Shown here in pieces: positions 1 to 8,347 of a stretch of 64,000 nt of DNA. Origin of the DNA: DATHXC01 sp035459965. GTDB taxonomy: Bacteria; Pseudomonadota; Gammaproteobacteria; Burkholderiales; Methylophilaceae. The stretch spans positions 186,001 through 250,000 of the forward strand of contig DATHXC010000004.1 of assembly GCA_035459965.1 (NCBI GenBank), written 5' to 3'. The notes under the pieces were generated by a model. That model was not told where the DNA came from. It saw only the letters and a program-made list of their open reading frames with translations, and searched no databases. Numbering within the stretch: the first letter of the stretch is position 1; each line of letters starts with the position of its first letter. The position numbers were made by a program, and so were the translations under genes.

Positions 1-867
1 GAAAGCGGCACATAGTTTTGCAGTGTAAAGCACGCCTTTGTGGTCCGATAGCCAGCCTATCGGGTACTGGCAAACCATGGCGCCGATGCCCAGCACAGTG
101 AGCAACCATGCGGTGTCTGTGCTGGATAAGCCAATATCAGTCACGTAAACCGGCAACAATGCCAGCAAGCTGCCTTCTATCCAGCCGCCCAGGCCAGCAA
201 TCAGCCCACCAAACCCAAGCCAGAACACCAGATGCTGGCGCATTCCGGTATTAATGCCAGGCTTTGCGGATTGGCTGGTATCTGCTGCAGTTTCATCTAC
301 CGCTGCAAGTGTAGTGGCAATAAAGAGCGGTGGAATGGCGATCATGCAAGCCGCTGCGGCTGCCCAGAATGCACTTGGTTTACTGACGCCAAGTGCCACA
401 ATAATCATTGGCCCTGCAACGGAACCCAGTGCAATCAAGGTTTCATGAATGCCGATAATGCGGCCTCGCGCATGGACAGGCGATAAACGGTACAGCCAGG
501 TTTCGTTGGCAATCCAGCGTAAGCCCAGCCCGAAACCCACTCCGGCGGCCGGTATCAGCCACCAGTCAATTCCCAGCAAGGGCGTCAGCAAAAAGCTGAT
601 GGCACTGACTATCAGCCCAAGAATGACGGTGTTGCGATAGCCCAGTGAACGGGTCAGTTGGCCTGCTACCAACAGCCCGCCCAGCATGCCAAACCAGAAC
701 GCTGCGCTTGTCAGGCCGATCAGCTCTGGCGTAGCATGCCTGGCTTCCAGTGCGATAGGCAGTAGCGTCGTGCCAAGGCCAAACTGGCCGATCTGCGACA
801 GGGTGGAAACGGCATTGAGCGCGACGATGCTGGTATTGCGTTGTGTAGTGCTGAAGTTTTCTGGCAT
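1..867 (-). CDS. MFS transporter, YcaD-like (3' part outside window)
   Basis: The reading frame opens with MPENFSTTQRN and stays open to the window edge (289 codons), so the C-terminal part is missing. The translation is hydrophobic, with repeated transmembrane stretches. It carries the short motif LRWIANETWLY and, after helix 6, a second half with GWLSDHKG, the MFS inter-helix loop signature. This matches the YcaD/major facilitator group, inner-membrane secondary transporters of unknown substrate. A strong terminator separates it from mmsA upstream, so it is probably expressed independently. Substrate cannot be inferred. The family call is fairly sure, the subgroup less so. Confidence 0.8.
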   Translation of the reverse strand, partial: MPENFSTTQRNTSIVALNAVSTLSQIGQFGLGTTLLPIALEARHATPELIGLTSAAFWFGMLGGLLVAGQLTRSLGYRNTVILGLIVSAISFLLTPLLGIDWWLIPAAGVGFGLGLRWIANETWLYRLSPVHARGRIIGIHETLIALGSVAGPMIIVALGVSKPSAFWAAAAACMIAIPPLFIATTLAAVDETAADTSQSAKPGINTGMRQHLVFWLGFGGLIAGLGGWIEGSLLALLPVYVTDIGLSSTDTAWLLTVLGIGAMVCQYPIGWLSDHKGVLYTAKLCAAF

Positions 868-907
868 GTAATTTTGTGTTTTTAATGGTGGTGTTGAATA
901 GCAAAAA

Positions 908-935
908 CCCTCAGGCCAATTAATTGGCCTGAGGG
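908..935 (-). terminator. Rho-independent terminator of bauA-mmsA
   Basis: A perfect 28-bp palindrome with 14-nt arm CCCTCAGGCCAATT is followed on the minus strand by TTTTTGC. It lies about 20 bp past the mmsA stop and ahead of the MFS gene, as expected for an intrinsic terminator closing the bauA-mmsA unit. Confidence 0.85.
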
Positions 936-955
936 TGCATTCGAGCAACTATCAA

Positions 956-2488
956 TTATTTCATGGTTGGCATGACAAACTCGGCACCCGAGCCTTTGTT
1001 GCCTGTTGGCCAGCGTGAAGTCGTGGTTTTCAGGCGGGTATAAAACCTGATGCCCTCAGTGCCGTAGATATGGTGGTCGCCAAATAGTGAGCGCTTCCAG
1101 CCGCCAAAGCTGTGGAAAGCAATCGGCACCGGAATCGCCACATTTACGCCTACCATGCCGGCCTGTACGCGGCTTGTGAATTCACGCGCAGCTTCGCCAT
1201 CACGCGTGAAAATCGCTACGCCGTTGCCAAATTCATGTTCATTGACCAGTTGCAGCGCCTCTTCAAAAGTCTCGGCACGCACTACAGAAAGCACAGGGCC
1301 AAAGATCTCTTCCTTGTAGATGCGCATGTCCTTGGTGACGTGATCGAACAGACATGGGCTCAGGAAAAAGCCTTGCTCATGACCGGCATGGCTATAGTTG
1401 CGGCCATCAATCACCAGTTTCGCGCCTTCGGTGACGCCCAGGTCAACATACTCTTTTACCTTGGCGTAGTGCTGTGGCGTGACCAGCGGGCCCATATCTG
1501 CTTTCTCGTTCAGGCCCTGATCGATGGTGATGGTTTTGACTTTTTCCTGCAGTTTGGCAATCAGCGCGTCAGCCGTGTTGCCCACAGTCACCGCGACTGA
1601 AATCGCCATGCAACGCTCGCCAGCAGATCCGTAACCAGCGCCTATCAAGGCATCCGCAACCTGGTCGATATCCGCATCCGGCATCACCACTAAATGATTC
1701 TTGGCGCCGCCCAGTGCCTGTACGCGCTTGCCATTCTTGGTGCCGGTGCTGTAGATATATTCTGCAATCGGCGTGGAGCCGACAAAGCTGATGGCCTGGA
1801 TACGCTTGTCACTCAACAGCACATCCACTGCCTCCTTATCGCCATTCACCAGATTGAACACGCCTTTGGGCAAGCCTGCTTCAGCCAGTAAATCCGCCAG
1901 CATCAGGCTGGCGCTTGGCGTTTTCTCGGATGGCTTCAATACAAAAGTATTACCTGTGGCCAATGCCATGGGGATCATCCACAGCGGCACCATGATGGGG
2001 AAGTTAAAAGGCGTAATGCCTGCCACCACGCCCAGCGGTTGGTGCATGCTGTAAGTATCAATGCCTGTGCCCACCTGGTCGTTGTAGTCGCCTTTGAGCA
2101 AATGCGGCATGCCACAGGCGAACTCGACTACCTCGATACCGCGCGTGACTTCGCCACGGGCATCGCTGATGGTCTTGCCATGCTCCAGCGAAATCGCTTT
2201 TGCCAGTTCGTTGGCATGCTCGTCCAGTAGAGCCTTGAACTTGAACATGATGCGCGCACGCTTGAGCGCAGGCGTGGTGGACCATGCTGGGAAAGCAGCC
2301 TGTGCGGCGTTAATGGCAGTATTCACCTCATCTGCCGTGGCATAGCTCAGTTGCGCCTGCACGATGCCGGTTGCGGGGTTGTAAACGTCGCCAAAGCGGT
2401 TGCTGGTGCCAGCAACGTGCTCGCCATTGATATAGTGGCCGATGACGCGTGTGCTCGCCTCTAGTTTGTTCATTTCAGGGTTGTTCAT
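956..2488 (-). CDS. mmsA: CoA-acylating methylmalonate/malonate-semialdehyde dehydrogenase
   Basis: This aldehyde dehydrogenase (510 aa) should convert malonate semialdehyde (or methylmalonate semialdehyde) with CoA and NAD+ to acetyl-CoA (or propionyl-CoA) and CO2. Visible features are the NAD-binding segment ITPFNFP near residues 158-164, FVGSTP near 235, and the nucleophile Cys293 in GSAGERCM. The usual general-base Glu motif ELGGK is replaced by GGAKNH, which is typical of CoA-acylating MMSDH rather than hydrolytic ALDHs. The start ATG overlaps the bauA stop by 4 bp, so translation is probably coupled. With BauA it forms the two-step beta-alanine degradation pathway. Confidence 0.93.
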   Translation of the reverse strand: MNNPEMNKLEASTRVIGHYINGEHVAGTSNRFGDVYNPATGIVQAQLSYATADEVNTAINAAQAAFPAWSTTPALKRARIMFKFKALLDEHANELAKAISLEHGKTISDARGEVTRGIEVVEFACGMPHLLKGDYNDQVGTGIDTYSMHQPLGVVAGITPFNFPIMVPLWMIPMALATGNTFVLKPSEKTPSASLMLADLLAEAGLPKGVFNLVNGDKEAVDVLLSDKRIQAISFVGSTPIAEYIYSTGTKNGKRVQALGGAKNHLVVMPDADIDQVADALIGAGYGSAGERCMAISVAVTVGNTADALIAKLQEKVKTITIDQGLNEKADMGPLVTPQHYAKVKEYVDLGVTEGAKLVIDGRNYSHAGHEQGFFLSPCLFDHVTKDMRIYKEEIFGPVLSVVRAETFEEALQLVNEHEFGNGVAIFTRDGEAAREFTSRVQAGMVGVNVAIPVPIAFHSFGGWKRSLFGDHHIYGTEGIRFYTRLKTTTSRWPTGNKGSGAEFVMPTMK

Positions 2489-3975
2489 GCGGAATGCTCC
2501 ATGGCAATTTGTCCAAAATTGGTATCTTCAAGCGCTAAATGGTCGATGCTGGAAGGCTGATGCGCGGCCCAGTGCTGCTCGTTTTTAAGGTATTGCGTGT
2601 GGTCCAGTCCCGCTTCACCAGCCGCAGCCACGAACATGATCGCATCGGCAATGGTGCTGAAAATGCGGTCTATCTCATGTGGCTCAATCGTGAGCGGTGG
2701 CGAGACGGCGATGATGTCGCCGGTGTAGCGCACATGCACGCCCATCTCGTAGCATTTGAGGTAGGTAGCGAAAGCCATGGCGCCGGGTTTGCCGGTAATC
2801 GCCTCAAACTCGATGCCAGCCACCAGCCCGATATTGCGGATGTCTTTCACCATGGGTAGGCCTTTCAGTGCATGGGCTGCCGATTCTAGTCTGCCGCTTA
2901 AGCCTGCCGCGCGGTCTTCCAGTTTTTCATTGGCAAAGATATCAAGCGTTGCAATGGCTGCTGCACATGCAATAGGGATAGCGCTGTAAGTGTAACCGTG
3001 CGGCAATTCAATCGCGTTGGCAGCGGAATTTTCCATGAAGGCATCGTAGATCTCGCGCTTCACTGCTACCGCGCCCATAGGTACCACGCCATTGGTCAGG
3101 CCTTTGGCGCAGGTGATGATGTCGGGGATCACATCAAAATAATCCGCACCGAACTTGGTGCCCAGGCGGCCAAAGCCGGTAATCACTTCATCGAATATCA
3201 GCAATATGCCGTGCTTGGTGCAAATCTCGCGCAGGCGCTTCAGGTAGTTTTTAGGCGGCACGATCACACCGGCCGATCCCTGCATCGGTTCGACGATCAA
3301 TGCGGCGATGGTGGCTGGGTCATGCAGGGTCATGATGCGCTGCTCGAACTCGTTGGCCAGCTCAATACCGCCGTCCTCCGGCACGCCTTTGGTGAAGGCG
3401 TTATTGGCGATATCCAGTGGATGGCGGATATGGTCAACGCCAGCCAGTGCATTGCCAAAAGCTTTGCGATTGCCCGCAATGCCGCCCACCGCAATGCCGC
3501 CGAAATTCACGCCATGGTAACCGCGCTCACGGCCGATCAGCTTGTTGCGTAGCGGGTTGCCGCATACACGATGGTAAGCCAGGGCGATTTTGAGTGCAGT
3601 CTCTACCGATTCAGAACCGGAGTTGGTGAAGAATATACGGTCCAGTCCCGCAGGCATGTATTGCGCCACGCGTTCCGCTGCTTCAAACGCCAGCGGGTGG
3701 CTGGTCTGGAAGGCAGGCGCGTAATCTAGTGTCAACAATTGCTTACCCACTGCCGTAGCGATTTCCTCACGCCCATGCCCGGCCGGTACGCACCACAAGC
3801 CTGCTGTGCCATCCAGTATCTGGCGGTCATCCATGGTGGTGAAGTAATTACCCTTGGCTGCCTTGAACAGCCGCGGCATCGCCTTGAACTGGCGATTGGC
3901 GGTGAACGGCACCCAATAGTGTGACATATTCGGCAACTGTATCGTGGTGTGTATGGGTGAGTCTGTTTGCGACAT
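2485..3975 (-). CDS. bauA: Beta-alanine (omega-amino acid)--pyruvate aminotransferase
   Basis: A class III PLP aminotransferase that would transfer the amino group of beta-alanine to pyruvate, giving malonate semialdehyde for MmsA. Seen: WVPFTANRQFK near the N-terminus, phosphate-binding NSGSES at 118-123, DEVITGFGR at 262-270 and the Schiff-base Lys291 in ITCAKGLTNG. The family is usually about 445-450 aa. This protein has 496 aa, with a hydrophilic tail of about 45 residues after AIMFVAAAG that I do not recognise. It overlaps mmsA by 4 bp and is divergent from an XRE-cupin regulator. Other omega-amino acids (for example aminated polyamine breakdown products) are possible substrates. Confidence 0.9.
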   Translation of the reverse strand: MSQTDSPIHTTIQLPNMSHYWVPFTANRQFKAMPRLFKAAKGNYFTTMDDRQILDGTAGLWCVPAGHGREEIATAVGKQLLTLDYAPAFQTSHPLAFEAAERVAQYMPAGLDRIFFTNSGSESVETALKIALAYHRVCGNPLRNKLIGRERGYHGVNFGGIAVGGIAGNRKAFGNALAGVDHIRHPLDIANNAFTKGVPEDGGIELANEFEQRIMTLHDPATIAALIVEPMQGSAGVIVPPKNYLKRLREICTKHGILLIFDEVITGFGRLGTKFGADYFDVIPDIITCAKGLTNGVVPMGAVAVKREIYDAFMENSAANAIELPHGYTYSAIPIACAAAIATLDIFANEKLEDRAAGLSGRLESAAHALKGLPMVKDIRNIGLVAGIEFEAITGKPGAMAFATYLKCYEMGVHVRYTGDIIAVSPPLTIEPHEIDRIFSTIADAIMFVAAAGEAGLDHTQYLKNEQHWAAHQPSSIDHLALEDTNFGQIAMEHSA

Positions 3976-4097
3976 GGCAGATTCCTTGAACGCTTTAAAT
4001 GCAAGATAGCGAATTAGTTTCTATGTGTTTAGTATGCTGTGTCAAGACTGTATCTTTGTAAAATTAAGTCACTGATTTTATTGATTACAATGCAGTC

Positions 4098-4120
4098 AGT
4101 GTTATTGTATATTTAACACT
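4098..4120. promoter_or_regulatory. Inverted repeat in bauA / XRE-cupin divergent promoter
   Basis: AGTGTTA-N9-TAACACT forms a perfect dyad 31 bp before the regulator start, in the divergent intergenic region. Its position fits an autoregulatory operator of the XRE-cupin protein. No binding data exist and the motif is not the known E. coli PuuR sequence, so this is inference from symmetry and location. Confidence 0.35.
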
Positions 4121-4151
4121 TTAAACACCTGCAATTGATAAAGGTACTTTT

Positions 4152-4706
4152 ATGGAAATGGACGTCGGTTTTCGCTTACGGATGGTGCGCTTACGCCATG
4201 AGCTATCACAGCGCACATTGGCAAAACGCGCCGGGGTGGCAAATGCCACTATTTCATTGATTGAATCCGGCAACACCAGCCCCTCTGTGAGCGCGCTAAA
4301 GCGCATATTGGCAGGTATCCCCATGACACTGGCCGAATTCTTCTCGGATGAGCTGCCGGGCATGAAAAGCGAAGTGTTTTATCGCGCTGAAACCCTCACC
4401 GAAATCAGTGGTGGCGAAGGTATTTCCTATCGCCAGATCGGCTCAGCCAAGGCAGGCCATGCGCTACAGATACTTCATGAAACCTACCAGGTAGGCGCCG
4501 ACACCGGCATGATCATGCTGCAACACGAAGGCGAAGAAGGCGGGGTGATACTCTCAGGCCAGCTTGAAGTTACCGTGGGTGAATCCAAGCGGGTATTGGG
4601 TACTGGTGATGCTTACTATTTCAACAGCCGCGAGCCGCATCGTTTCCGCAATGCGGGGAATCAGGTTTGTACCTTGGTGAGCTCGTGCAGTCCGCCTACA
4701 TTTTAA
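4152..4706 (+). CDS. XRE-family regulator with C-terminal cupin (PuuR-like)
   Basis: The 184-aa protein has an N-terminal XRE helix-turn-helix (residues about 6-60, with LSQRTLAKRAGVANATISLIE) and a C-terminal cupin (about 105-180, with GEEGGVILSGQLEVTVG and FNSREPHRFRN). This layout is that of PuuR and related regulators that sense small nitrogenous ligands with the cupin and repress catabolic genes. It is divergent from bauA-mmsA and tail-to-tail with the ion-channel gene, so bauA-mmsA is the likeliest target. The ligand (beta-alanine, a polyamine or a semialdehyde) is not readable from the sequence. Confidence 0.85.
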   Translation: MEMDVGFRLRMVRLRHELSQRTLAKRAGVANATISLIESGNTSPSVSALKRILAGIPMTLAEFFSDELPGMKSEVFYRAETLTEISGGEGISYRQIGSAKAGHALQILHETYQVGADTGMIMLQHEGEEGGVILSGQLEVTVGESKRVLGTGDAYYFNSREPHRFRNAGNQVCTLVSSCSPPTF

Positions 4707-5750
4707 TTAGGCAAACGTCACAAAAATCAGATAGAAATTCACCGCAAAAAACAGCGTCGTGCATATGTAACCAAAGCGGCTATCCAGGCGCTTGGCGCGT
4801 TCGTGGTCTGCCGGGTTTTCGCTCTCTATCCATTTAGTCGCCACGATCAGCTCGGCCATGAGCAATATCAGGTAGACGTAGGCCACCACATACAGCGCAT
4901 CCATCAGGTTCATGTATTGCAGCGCGGGTAGATCGTTGCCGTTACAAATCTGCAGCGCCACCAGCGAGAGGATGGAGAAAATCGCGATCTGAAAGCGGCT
5001 ATCGATCAGCCTTGGATGCAGCATCAGCGAGAAGATTGCGCAGATGACGGCCAGCCAGATCGGCATGATGTTTTTTACAAACGAGGTGAGCGCGTTGCGG
5101 TAAACCGGTAGCTTGAATGTAATGCGTGAGTAGCTGCCGGCTTCTTGCATGCGCGTGTCGCCAAAGCGGGTGGGGTAGGTGTAAGCCGCGGATTCAAACT
5201 TGGGTTTGTGGAACTCAAAGCCTGGAATCTTCAGCGTTGGGTTCACCGTCACCTCTTCAATCTGGTAGGTCAAGCCAGATATATCTTTTGCCGAATCTTC
5301 AATCAGTATGACCAGGTTCTGGTGGTCAAACGGGTAAGCGCGCAAGTCCATCTTTTCGCTCATGCGGCCTTGCACATGCACTACCTGGTATTGCGAGCCG
5401 TCCGGCAGTGTTTCTGGCTTTTCCGTTGGCTTGTTCATGATGGTGCCCCATGATTCCGAGTGGTTCATAAACTCGAAACTGGTGCTGGGGTCTAGCTCCG
5501 GGTCTTGCCATTTGAACCACAGGTAAAAATCCAGCAGATAGTTATTGGCGTGCACATCGATGTTTTGCACATCATTGAGATAAATGCCGACCTTAACGGT
5601 TTGGGGTGCTTGCTGAGGCGTTTCTATCTTAGGTTTTTTGCTGTGTATCTTATCCGTTTTGGCATTTTCGGCTGGCCTGGTTTCTGCAGCCGCCATCCAA
5701 GGGTGCAACGTGATCACACCGAGCAAGATTGTTAGCAATAGTTTTTTCAT
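4707..5750 (-). CDS. Pentameric ligand-gated ion channel homologue
   Basis: A secreted/membrane protein of 347 aa. A signal peptide (about 1-22) is followed by a beta-rich extracellular domain with LLDFYLWFKWQDPELDP (72-88) and the loop MDLRAYPFDHQNL (134-146). The latter corresponds to the Cys-loop region of nicotinic-type receptors without the cysteines, as in other prokaryotic channels such as GLIC and ELIC. Four membrane segments follow: TM1 about 226-245, TM2 about 252-269 (FQIAIFSILSLVALQI), TM3 about 282-304 and TM4 about 326-346. A 40-residue Lys/Pro-rich linker sits between signal peptide and receptor domain. It is the last gene of the ydcSTUVW-permease run, 34 bp behind the permease. 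Known: ELIC responds to primary amines including GABA. Inferred: this channel may respond to amines handled by its operon. Confidence 0.85.
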   Translation of the reverse strand: MKKLLLTILLGVITLHPWMAAAETRPAENAKTDKIHSKKPKIETPQQAPQTVKVGIYLNDVQNIDVHANNYLLDFYLWFKWQDPELDPSTSFEFMNHSESWGTIMNKPTEKPETLPDGSQYQVVHVQGRMSEKMDLRAYPFDHQNLVILIEDSAKDISGLTYQIEEVTVNPTLKIPGFEFHKPKFESAAYTYPTRFGDTRMQEAGSYSRITFKLPVYRNALTSFVKNIMPIWLAVICAIFSLMLHPRLIDSRFQIAIFSILSLVALQICNGNDLPALQYMNLMDALYVVAYVYLILLMAELIVATKWIESENPADHERAKRLDSRFGYICTTLFFAVNFYLIFVTFA

Positions 5751-5784
5751 TGTTATTTACCCTGATGATTAAGTTGAAGCCTGA

Positions 5785-6828
5785 CTAATGTTGGTGCCGA
5801 TGATGTGCGTCGGGGAAGTGGGTATGTGCGTGTTGCATTTCTTTATGTTGGTGCCAATGACTGTGTTTTGCATCTGCGTATACACGATCAGGATGCGTGT
5901 GCTGGTGGTGCTCATCGTGAGTATGTTCATGCTCATGCGCCAGTGCTGTGTGCTTGTGTGGGTGTTCATGTTGCTCGGTAAGGTGCAGCCAGACACCTAT
6001 TGCCATTAGCCCACCTGCAATCAATAAGGGCGTTGTCACTGGCTCACCCATGGCAACGGCCAGTATCGCGCCACAGAAAAGCGCTACTGAAAAGTAAGCC
6101 CCTGTTCGTGCGGTGCCCAGATGGCGTAATCCTACGATGAAGAGCGTCAGGCTGACTCCATAAGCAAAAAATCCTATGGTCATCGCCCCGGCAATATTGG
6201 CAAGCGAAGGTAATGTGGTGCCCAGTAAAATTGCCAATAGCAGATTCGCTGAGCCCGCGACAAGGCCTTTTATCGAGGCAATCCAAGTGGCATCTGCGAG
6301 TGCCAGTTTGCGTGTAAGGTTATTGTCGATGGCCCATGCCAGGCAAGCAGCAAGTATTGCCAGCGCTGGCCAACTGCCCGTGAAGCTCAGATCGTTTGAC
6401 CAACTCAATATCAAAGCACCGCTGACGATGAAAGCCATGCCTAAGGCTATGCGACGGTCAAAATTCTCCTTGAAAACAAACCATGCCAAGATTGCAGTAA
6501 ACACCGCTTCGGTATTGAGTAGCAGGGAGACGCCGGAAGCGGGCATTGAGACTAAGCCCCACATGAGCAAAACCGGGGCAAGGATACCGCCCGCAATAAT
6601 GGCCCCAGCGAACCACATGTTTTCTACACGTTTCAACCTGACAGGCCTAGCACGGCTGATCATGCGATAGATCGTTAAACCAATGCCAGAGCCAAGATAA
6701 AGCAGTCCTGCCATCATCCATGGGCTGACATTATTGAGTAATAGTTTCGCCAAAGGTGCGCCAGCGCCAAATAGTAAGGCTGCGCAGAGTGCTGCAGGTA
6801 CGCCTGTTTTAAACAGCCCGTCTTTCAT
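5785..6828 (-). CDS. EamA/DMT permease with histidine-rich C-terminal tail
   Basis: The first about 280 residues form ten hydrophobic segments in two EamA halves (starts MKDGLFKTGVPAALCAALLF; second half from about residue 150). The DMT family moves metabolites and amino acids across the inner membrane. The last about 65 residues are exceptional: about 23 histidines in runs such as HEHPHKHTALAHEHEHTHDE, interspersed with Asp and Glu. This suggests a cytoplasmic or periplasmic metal-binding tail, as in some Ni/Co/Zn transporters. It follows patD by 17 bp and precedes the channel gene by 34 bp, so it is probably co-transcribed. Substrate unknown: an amine, an amino acid or a metal-linked solute are all possible. 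Confidence 0.85.
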   Translation of the reverse strand: MKDGLFKTGVPAALCAALLFGAGAPLAKLLLNNVSPWMMAGLLYLGSGIGLTIYRMISRARPVRLKRVENMWFAGAIIAGGILAPVLLMWGLVSMPASGVSLLLNTEAVFTAILAWFVFKENFDRRIALGMAFIVSGALILSWSNDLSFTGSWPALAILAACLAWAIDNNLTRKLALADATWIASIKGLVAGSANLLLAILLGTTLPSLANIAGAMTIGFFAYGVSLTLFIVGLRHLGTARTGAYFSVALFCGAILAVAMGEPVTTPLLIAGGLMAIGVWLHLTEQHEHPHKHTALAHEHEHTHDEHHQHTHPDRVYADAKHSHWHQHKEMQHAHTHFPDAHHRHQH

Positions 6829-6845
6829 GCTAATCAGTTCAGCGC

Positions 6846-8279
6846 TTAAAGCTTGATCATCACGTGTCTGACCATGCTGTAATCCTCAATCGCATACATG
6901 GACATATCCTTGCCGTAGCCGGACTTTTTCATGCCGCCGTGGGGCATTTCCGATACCAGCATGAAGTGGGTATTGATCCAGGTGCAGCCGTATTCGAGCT
7001 GGCTGGCGGCGAGCATGCCTTTGCTGATGTCCTTGGTCCATACCGAACTGGCGAGGCCGTAATCGGAGTCGTTGGCCATGGCGATGGCGCTATCGTCGTC
7101 ATCAAAGCGGGTGATGGAAATCACCGGGCCGAATACTTCGCGGCGCACGATTTCATCGGATTGCAGCGCACCCGCGACCACAGTCGGTTCGTAGAAGAAG
7201 CCGCGGCGATCCGCGATTTTGCCACCGGTTGTGATCTCAATATGCTTTTGCTGTGCGGCGCGCTCCACAAAACCGGCCACGCGGCTGCGCTGGCTTTCGG
7301 TGATGAGCGGGCCCATTTCCACTCCTTCGTCTTTTTGTTCACCTATCTGGATGGTGCTGACCGCTGAGGTCAGGTCGGCCACCAGTTTCTCGTAGATTTT
7401 CTTGCCGGCATAAATGCGGCAGGCAGCAGTACAATCCTGCCCAGCGTTGTAGTAGCCAAAACCGCGTATGCCTTCTACTACCGATGCCAGGTCGGCATCG
7501 TCGAACACAATCACGGGTGCCTTGCCGCCCAGCTCCAGGTGTGTGCGCTTGAGACTCTTGCTGGCGGCTTCCAGTATCTTGTGGCCAGTGGAGACATCGC
7601 CGGTGATGGAGATCATCTGCACTTGTGGCTGGCTGATGAGTGGCGCGCCTACGGCCGCACCGCGGCCGGTGACGATATTGATGACCCCGGGCGGGAAATG
7701 CTCGGCCAGCAGTTGAGCCAGTTTCAGTGTGGTCAGTGGTGTCTGTTCGGAAGGCTTCAGCACTACGGTGTTGCCTGCGGCCAAAGCGGGGCCTAGCTTC
7801 CAGGCCGCCATCATCAGCGGGTAATTCCATGGGGCGATGGATGCCACCACACCCAGCGGGTCGCGGCGGATCATGCTGGTATGGCCGGGCAGGTATTCGC
7901 CCGCCAGCGAGCCGGTCATATTGCGTATGGCCCCTGCAAAAAAGCGGAACACATCGGCCACGGCGGGGATCTCGTCATTCAGGGCTGCCAGGTAAGGCTT
8001 GCCGCAATTGAGCGATTCCAGCTGCGCAAAGGTTTCGGCATCCGCTTCAATGGCATCGGCCAGTTTTAGTAGCATGGTCGCGCGGTCGCGCGGGGTGGTT
8101 TTTTTCCAGCTGGGAAAAGCCGCAGCCGCCGATACGACTGCCTGCTGCACCTGGTCCAGCGAGGCTTCCGGGATCGTCACCAGCGGCTCACCGGTGGATG
8201 GGTTGATGATCTTCTCAGGGTTGCCATGGCCGTCTACGAACTGGCCGTTAATCAATAGTTGTTTAGCAAAATCGGTCAT
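6846..8279 (-). CDS. patD: Gamma-aminobutyraldehyde dehydrogenase
   Basis: An NAD-dependent aldehyde dehydrogenase (477 aa) oxidising 4-aminobutanal to GABA, the step after putrescine transamination. It closely resembles E. coli YdcW/PatD as I recall it, including NDEIPAVADVFRFFAGA, GHTSMIRRDPLGVVASIAPW and the C-terminal MPHGG-KSGYGKDMS pattern. Catalytic Cys283 lies in GYYNAGQDCTAACRIY and Glu249 in LELGGKAP. It is the last classical gene of a ydcSTUVW operon, 68 bp after ydcV. Partner enzyme in the window is the SpuC-type aminotransferase at 28.2 kb. Confidence 0.93.
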   Translation of the reverse strand: MTDFAKQLLINGQFVDGHGNPEKIINPSTGEPLVTIPEASLDQVQQAVVSAAAAFPSWKKTTPRDRATMLLKLADAIEADAETFAQLESLNCGKPYLAALNDEIPAVADVFRFFAGAIRNMTGSLAGEYLPGHTSMIRRDPLGVVASIAPWNYPLMMAAWKLGPALAAGNTVVLKPSEQTPLTTLKLAQLLAEHFPPGVINIVTGRGAAVGAPLISQPQVQMISITGDVSTGHKILEAASKSLKRTHLELGGKAPVIVFDDADLASVVEGIRGFGYYNAGQDCTAACRIYAGKKIYEKLVADLTSAVSTIQIGEQKDEGVEMGPLITESQRSRVAGFVERAAQQKHIEITTGGKIADRRGFFYEPTVVAGALQSDEIVRREVFGPVISITRFDDDDSAIAMANDSDYGLASSVWTKDISKGMLAASQLEYGCTWINTHFMLVSEMPHGGMKKSGYGKDMSMYAIEDYSMVRHVMIKL

Positions 8280-8347
8280 TTTTCATCTCTCTTTGACTTT
8301 AAGAATTACTTTATGAAGACAAGCACAATTAAACATAAAAATCAGCA

